NCBI RefSeq assembly: GCF_036320965.1
Contig: NC_092234.1
Span: forward strand, 42,101,532-42,165,531
Origin: Panulirus ornatus
Taxonomy: Eukaryota; Arthropoda; Malacostraca; Decapoda; Palinuridae
Direction: 5' to 3'
DNA: 64,000 nucleotides
Shown here: positions 58,475 to 64,000 of the stretch, piece after piece
Layout: each line of letters begins with the position of its first letter
Position numbering within the stretch: position 1 is the stretch's first letter
Notes under the pieces: model-generated
Told to the model about the DNA's origin: nothing
The model's input: only the letters and a program-made list of their open reading frames with translations
The model's database searches: none
Translations under genes and position numbers: made by a program

Positions 58475-58785
58475 AGGACCTGGATGTGGATAGGGAGCAG
58501 TGGTTTTGGTGCATTACACATGACAGCTAGAGACTGAGTGTGAGCAAATGTGGCCTTTTTTGTCTGTTTTCCTGGAGGGGGGGTAGCAGTGCTACTTCCT
58601 GTGGGTTTGGGTAGTGACATGAATGGATGAAGGCAAGCAAGTATGAATATGTACATGTGTATATGTGTGTATGGGTGTTTATGTATATATATGTGTATAT
58701 GAGTGGATGGGCCATTCTTCGTCTCTTTCCTAGCGCTACCTCGCTGATGTGGGAAACAGCAATTAAGTTTAATAATGATAATGAT
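58475..58785 (+). mobile_element. LINE 3' UTR copy, plus strand (left arm of convergent pair)
   Basis: GACCTGGATGTGGATAGGGA, GGTGCATTACACATGACAGC, GGAATGGATGAAGGC-type and TGTGTATATGAGTGGATGGG blocks precede the tail box CTAGCGCTACCTCGCTGATG, and it ends TTAAGTTTAATAATGATAAT. Confidence 0.9.
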
Positions 58786-58789
58786 ATTG

Positions 58790-59470
58790 TTATTATACTT
58801 AACCGCTGTTTCCCATGTCAGCGAGGTAGTGCAAGGAAACAGACGAAGAATGGCCCAACCACTCATATACACATAAATGCCCATACACACACATATACGT
58901 ACATATACATATCAATGTATACATACATATATATACACAGACACACATATATATACATGATATATTCATACTTGCTGCCTTCATCCATTCCTGTCGCTAC
59001 ATTGCCACAGGATAGCCCCCTCCCTTACAGCAAGGTAGCACCAAGAAAAGACAAAAAAAAAAGAAAGCCACATCTCTAGCTGTCATGTATAATGCACCGA
59101 AACCACAGCTTCCTATCCACATCCAGGCCCCATAGACCTTTCCATGGTTTACCCCAGACATTCCACATGCCCTGGTTCAGTTCATTGACAGCACGTCTCT
59201 CACCCTTCTATATGTTCAGGCCCCAATCACTCAAAATCTTTTTCACTCCATCCTTCTACCTCCAATTTGGTCTCCCACTTCTTCCCTCCACCTCTGACAC
59301 ATATATCCTCTTTGTCAATCTTTCCTCACTCATTCTCTCCATTTGTCCACACCATTTCAACACACCCTCTTCTGCTCTCTAAACCATTCTCTTATTTCCA
59401 CACATCTCTTACTCTTACATTACTTAATCAAACCGCCTCACACCACATATTGTCCTCAAACATTTTACAT
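58790..59470 (-). mobile_element. LINE copy, minus strand (right arm of convergent pair)
   Basis: From left to right on the plus strand it shows the tail, tail box (GTCAGCGAGGTAGTGCAAGG), TA/TG-rich middle, the 3' UTR and then RT-tail codons (GGTCTCCCACTTCTTCCCTC, CATTCTCTCCATTTGTCCAC). It ends at CTCAAACATTTTACAT. Several frame breaks are present. It meets the plus-strand copy tail to tail. Confidence 0.9.
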
Positions 59471-59535
59471 AAAGAAAAGTGGGGTTGAGAGAGCTGAAGA
59501 GGGTGTGCTGAAATGATTTTGGGGAGGGGAAAAAA
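59471..59535 (+). mobile_element. Short LINE RT fragment, plus strand
   Basis: AAAGTGGGGTTGAGAGAGCT, GAAGAGGGTGTGCTGAAATG correspond to the KKSVVERAEEGVLKW codons. Only about 60 bases are present, followed by (A)n and a short (TA)n. Confidence 0.8.
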
Positions 59536-59551
59536 AAAATATATATATATA

Positions 59552-59650
59552 TATTCGCCATTTCCCGCGTTAGCGAGGTAACGTTAAGAACAGAGGACTG
59601 GGCCTTTGAGGGAATATCCTCACCTGGCCCACTTCTCTGTTCCTTCTGTT
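59552..59650 (-). mobile_element. SINE-like retroposon, copy S5, 3' half
   Basis: On the minus strand: GAACAGAGAAGTGGGCCAGG, the AAAGGCCCAGTCCTCTGTTC block, CGTTACCTCGCTAACGCGGG tail box and AAATGGCGAAT, with a (TA)n at its 3' end (59538-59551). It is very close to copy S1. Confidence 0.85.
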
Positions 59651-60606
59651 TATATTTTTTTTACACAGTTTCTGTACTTGTTTAAATAAATATTGTTAAA
59701 AACAAACTTTGATTGCTTCCCGATGGAATGAATGTCCAGTGCTATTTTAAGTGTATTGCTCCCCAGATGTCATATTTGAAAATATTTAACTTTCTGAAAT
59801 AAAGCAATCCTAAAATCAAGTATGACAGTTTTCCCAAAAATGCCAGTTACCACTGACCACAAAGTGCAGCATTTTCAGGTGTCTTTACCTAATGTGTACA
59901 TAAAGTTTGCACCCAGAATCTATCGCCTATAGATATGGATGGCTTTCTTTATCAGGTGAGAGCAAATTTGTTATTGCCCTTTGATTCTATGGATTACCGC
60001 TGAGGACATTTCTTTTACTAAATCAATATTCCTTTGCCCTTATGAACTGAGGAGCATTAATACGGTTTTATCTTTCAAGGCAGTGATCTTAAAAGAAAGG
60101 TAATCAGCAAGAGTAAGTAAACCAATTTTTGAAGGAATTGTACCAGTGACAACCAGTTTGATTATTGTTTTTATTTTGGTCAGTAGCAGCAACAGGATTA
60201 CTGGTTGAAACTGACTACCTTATTGAATTTAATAATGGTTTTTGAATCTAGTTTTCACATGACAAATACAAAACTGGCCATATAGCAGTAATAACTTATA
60301 TAGTATTTTTCCTAGTTTTATGGACATGTATTGAAGCCATTGTACTGTATGTATGCTTAAATGTTATAATGCATGGAAAGATCATTGAAGAAAAAGAGGA
60401 AGTGGCTAAAAACGGTTCAGGGAGCACCCAAAACAAAAAGTTGTGCAATGTGTGTAGCATCAGAAGATAACAGCACTGAGGAACAAGCAGCTTCATCTGA
60501 TAATTTCATCATACATACTCATTGGCAGGTTGCTTGGAGTGGCAAAGGTCACATTAGATCACAGCTGTTTGAGATTTCCTGTACCTTAGGGGAATACAGG
60601 ATATAG
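59651..60606. other. Unique AT-rich spacer
   Basis: A 77-codon frame at 60373-60606 (Lys-rich start, no domain recognised) is the only notable frame. I cannot support it as a gene. Confidence 0.35.
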
Positions 60607-61270
60607 GTCATGGCAGGTCACCAGACCGGGAACATGCCTGACATTAGGATTATATGGATCATGTTACATCACCACCACAAATCACTCCCAACACTAAGAT
60701 TATACAGATCAGTTTAGGTCATCACCACATCAGACATGCCCTGCATCTTATAATACCACATGTCAGTACCACCCCAGTTACTCTCTTCACCCACGGTGTA
60801 ATAGAAGCTTTTGTAGTTCGCCTTAAACCCAGTACCACTGGATTATACTGGTCAAGTTAATGTACCACAATACCAGAAAACCTTTCTGCACCATATGGTG
60901 ATGTAGGTCAGATGACTATCTCTTAAACCATGCTATTCACACACCCGGGTCTACAATAGGTCGTTAGTTCAAAAACACTTGATAGTCTCTGCAACCTGCA
61001 GTAGTGCTTGTCAGTTTAGACCTCTACCAACCCCAATATCTAGAGGCAAAGCAGATTATATTTGGTGATACAGATCACTTCCTAAATTTAAAGAATGATA
61101 CAAATCAAGTTGTATACTAGCACCTCTAAATTTCCCCACAACTTATTATAAGACGACACTGCTTGTAACTTGGGTGTACCTACATCCTGGTTTATGTCAT
61201 GTCACCTTCAGTAAACAGGTCAAGTTCTGTTAACATCACGACAGATATTTTGCAAACCAAGGGTACCTGT
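60607..61270. repeat. Very degenerate minisatellite, unit about 50-60 bp
   Basis: Words such as ATTAGGATTATATGGATCA / CTAAGATTATACAGATCAG, CATCACCACA and AGGTCA recur at loose spacing. The repeat is old and its limits are uncertain. Confidence 0.4.
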
Positions 61271-61480
61271 CAGAATAGGTGATCCTCACTGACTCTCCTT
61301 GTATTTTCTCTAATTTAGGTTATGCTGTTTCCATCACTTTAGATTATGTACCTTAGCTTTAGAAAATGATATAAAATAGTCATAAAACCAATATAATATG
61401 ATAACTAACTATTCACGGATGTGTATACTTGGATTTATAGGATGAAACTGCATTACTGTGGACAGAAACAACAGTCACAG

Positions 61481-61584
61481 GCCGGAGCTGGTCTACTCAG
61501 GCTGCACGTGCCGGCCGCTCTCAGTCCTCCTTTGCTCTCCTTACGACGCGGACGCACCTCCGACGGACCGTCGGCGTCGGAAGG
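61481..61584 (+). CDS. Possible isolated GC-rich exon, product not recognised
   Basis: A 104-base island is strikingly GC-rich in an AT-rich setting. It is bounded by ACAGTCACAG on the left and a strong donor G|GTACGTAAG on the right (61585). All three frames are open across it, so the frame cannot be fixed; one reads AGAGLLRLHVPAALSPPLLS and another PELVYSGCTCRPLSVLLC. The left polypyrimidine tract is poor, and the true exon may start earlier. It could be the first or an internal exon of a gene extending beyond the window, or not coding at all. Confidence 0.2.
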
Positions 61585-61909
61585 GTACGTAAGAATTCTT
61601 TTCGAGAATATATTTGAGGATAAACAAAAAGTACACTGAAAGGTAACCTATTCCAAACACTATGTTTCAAGGGTTGGACTTAGTAAGAAACAGTACTGGG
61701 CTTTCCATTGTATATTTTGAGGAGGCTGTAGAGTGACACTTAATGTCTAACCATCTTCTGGGAGTCAGTCTCTCTCCCTGTACTCTACAGTTTGGTTAAG
61801 TCTTGTAACCTGACTAGTCAGACCAGTGTTCTTATTAATCTTGCCCAATGTCTCCAAACAGATAATAATACAAAATAGCTTCAACATAATAAGCACATTA
61901 CCTAACATA

Positions 61910-62021
61910 CTCAAATTAAAAGTAATTTCCAGTAACATAATAACATAAACAATATTCTCTAAATACTCAAATTAAAAGTAATTTCCAGTAACATAATAAC
62001 ATAAACAATATTCTCTAAATG
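61910..62021. repeat. Perfect 56-bp tandem duplication
   Basis: TCAAATTAAAAGTAATTTCC to AATATTCTCTAAAT occurs at 61911 and 61967 without differences that I can see. A very recent duplication. Confidence 0.96.
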
Positions 62022-62024
62022 TTG

Positions 62025-62490
62025 TTACTAATAGTGCTGGCTGTCGTAGAAGCTTGGAGTAGTGGGAATCATAGCAGCTAGAAGTTTTGTTAATTATGAT
62101 AACTAGGAGTGTTAGTAACCACAGCAGGCAGTGATGGTATTCGTGTTTGCTAGGTGTGATAGTAGTCATAACAGTCAGAGGTGGTGGTAATCATAGCAAC
62201 TATGTGTTGGCACTTATAGCAGCTAGGGTGCTTGCAGTCGGAAACTTGGAGTACTTTTCATGTAGTAGTTGGTAGTAATCAAAGAAGCTAGGAGGGAGTG
62301 CTGGTAAGCATGGCTAGGAGTGATGGAATAGTAGATAGGAATGTCGGTAATCATAGGAGTTATGAGAGTGTTGACAGTCATGACAGTTAGGAATGCCTAA
62401 TTGCAGCAGCTCATTTTGGTGGTAATGAATGCATCCAGGTGTATTGGTGACCAGTGGCACCGTTAAGGGAATGGTGGTAATCATAAAGGA
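62025..62490. repeat. Degenerate about 30-bp minisatellite
   Basis: The motif GTGNTGGTAATCATAGCAGC plus TAGGAGT recurs about 14 times with strong variation. Confidence 0.7.
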
Positions 62491-64000
62491 TAAGATGGAA
62501 GAGAAGGTTATAAGAGATTTCAGTTTTTATTGTAATTACTGAGGACATCTGTAAACCGTATGATGTTACATGTAGTTCAAGTATCTATCAGAGATGTAAG
62601 CAGTATAGTGCTTTGTTTTCCAGGAGCGTCTAAACTGAAGCGTTGCAAACCAAAGGCTGACGGTTGTAATGTATGGTTATATCCCTAGAAAATTCTACGT
62701 TTAGGATGTGGTCTAAATTCTAAGAAGTACTGGGCTACTTTTTCCCCAGGAGAAACAAGGAAATGAGAATATACTAGCAAAATATTGACCAAAATTAAGT
62801 TGCCCTAAAACATTTTGCCTGACTTTTGATAGGTTTGGTTGGGTTTCCATTAAGAAGTCGTTATACCTTTAAGTTAAAGAAATTCAGCTATCTGCGAGAG
62901 CTATATATAATCAGAATACTTTTAATGGAGTATCGTAACGTTAAGTTTACCATTTCTAGCTTCGTTGTCCCCAGGAAGCTTAATCAAGTATTTTGTTGGC
63001 TGAAGCAGAGGTATTTCAAGTGAACACATCTCAACACGAAGGAAAACAGAATCATCATATTATTGTTTGATTTCACGGGAAAGGTCAGGTGAGGTCTGTA
63101 AGGTCATTAAAGTTTCCTTATGTCTTTGCTTATCCTGGGAGGGTTTTAATACCAAGCCAGACCTCCTTACGTCACTTCTTTCTCGTTAAAGTTGCCTTGT
63201 CTCCGTGTGAATAGCTTCGCATCGGAAAATGTGCACAGCTATTTTCCCAAGTGTTGGAAGGGTGGATATTGTAGTTAGTGTTCTTTCCCGCTGTACTACG
63301 TAGCACTGTTTTATTATATTCGTTTCGTTCTTTGAAAGTTCCTTGTACAAAGCGGTGTGTTAGTATGTTGTCTGAGAAAACAGAAGATAGAATAACATCA
63401 CGTTAAAGACAAAGGAGAAGAGGAATTTCACGCCGAATATATTTTCAACTTGTTAGTAGTAACAACTGGTACTGGTGTTATTGCTACGACATCATAACCA
63501 ACCACTATCTTAAAAGTCATCATCTACGTTGTAGGTGGTAGTGACGCGAGGTGGCAACCGTTGCTCACATGAACCGTTGTGAAGGGACTAGATTAGCCTA
63601 GGGTGACAGGTGTTGGGCGGCTCGTCTCTGAAGGAAAATCACCTGCTATTCAGATGCTCTGGAGCTTAAGTTCCCGCAACCCGTTAGCAGGTCGGGGTGG
63701 ACCTTTTGTGGCGGAAGTATCGGCCACTACCAGCCACTAACGTGGCGATCATCGCTCACGAAAACCTCACTTGTATGGAATACCCTTATCCGCCATAGGA
63801 GCGCGGCCAGTGAGAAGGAGGTGCAGGAGGTACATCGTGCCCAGGCCCGGGGGTCCAAAAGGAGGCCCGGGAATTTTTGGGATCTCGGAAAATTTTTGCA
63901 TATATTGGAGACTAGCATTCGACACCTCTCTCATCTTCCATACCCTTTTTGGTCTTACAGTTCATGGCACAAAACCATTTTGGTTAGAAAGAGGATGACT
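62491..64000. other. Unique sequence to the window end
   Basis: GC content rises after 63540. A CCCGGG-containing patch at 63840-63870 and 60-75-codon frames near 63727-63998 show no recognisable domain. Confidence 0.35.

Noticed and set aside
1..64000. Integrated viral genes
   Set aside because: I looked for virus-like coding blocks and saw none; all long non-repeat frames are retrotransposon, transposase or host exon sequence.

Overview
This window reads as repeat-rich nuclear DNA from an arthropod, most probably a decapod crustacean. That identification is an inference. It rests on spliced genes with long, retroposon-packed introns, very abundant (TA)n and (TTA)n microsatellites, several decayed non-LTR retrotransposons, and one host gene that looks like an arthropod-specific four-transmembrane family. 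I see no bacterial operons, CRISPR array, rRNA or credible viral gene.

Layout. 0-4.2 kb: truncated copies of one LINE family and one short SINE-like family, each next to or between (TA)n tracts. 4.2-8.0 kb: mostly unique sequence with two (TTA)n tracts. 8.3-11.4 kb: three minisatellites (33/31 bp, 52 bp, 32 bp). 12.4-21.7 kb: a tandem satellite of about 29 copies of a 319-bp unit, homogeneous inside and diverged at its left edge. 22.1-25.3 kb: four more minisatellites (about 30, 47, 21 and 28 bp). 25.3-31.7 kb: AT-rich unique sequence with a decayed LINE and a 195-bp tandem duplication. 31.7-34.2 kb: two oppositely oriented LINE pieces. 34.4-50.3 kb: the one gene I can assemble. 50.9-52.5 kb: a decayed LINE. 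53.2-54.3 kb: a Tigger/pogo-type DNA transposon with both terminal inverted repeats and an internally deleted transposase. 54.3-64 kb: largely unique, with a convergent LINE pair at 58.5-59.5 kb, weak minisatellites, and one GC-rich possible exon near 61.5 kb.

The host gene has four constant coding exons (34455-34661, 39263-39392, 42235-42329, 48006-48242) that join in phase with consensus splice sites and encode 223 residues with four hydrophobic segments. Two alternative terminal exons follow (49177-49269 and 50032-50115). Both start in the same phase, encode related tails (M-D/E-T-M-S ... RPTTPGARS) and end in their own stop, giving predicted proteins of 253 or 250 residues. The protein most resembles the pasiflora/Fire-exit tetraspan family of arthropods, whose Drosophila members are septate-junction components. 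That family call comes from pattern recognition and was not searched.

The transposons explain most of the remaining structure. The LINE 3' end and the SINE 3' end share a 20-base box (CGCTACCTCGCTAACGCGGG), suggesting that the LINE machinery mobilises the SINE. Two LINE copies inside the gene's introns are nearly identical, so the family was active recently. Some copies form long inverted repeats within the transcribed region. The long open frames elsewhere are products of tandem repeats or pieces of retrotransposons and should not be read as genes.
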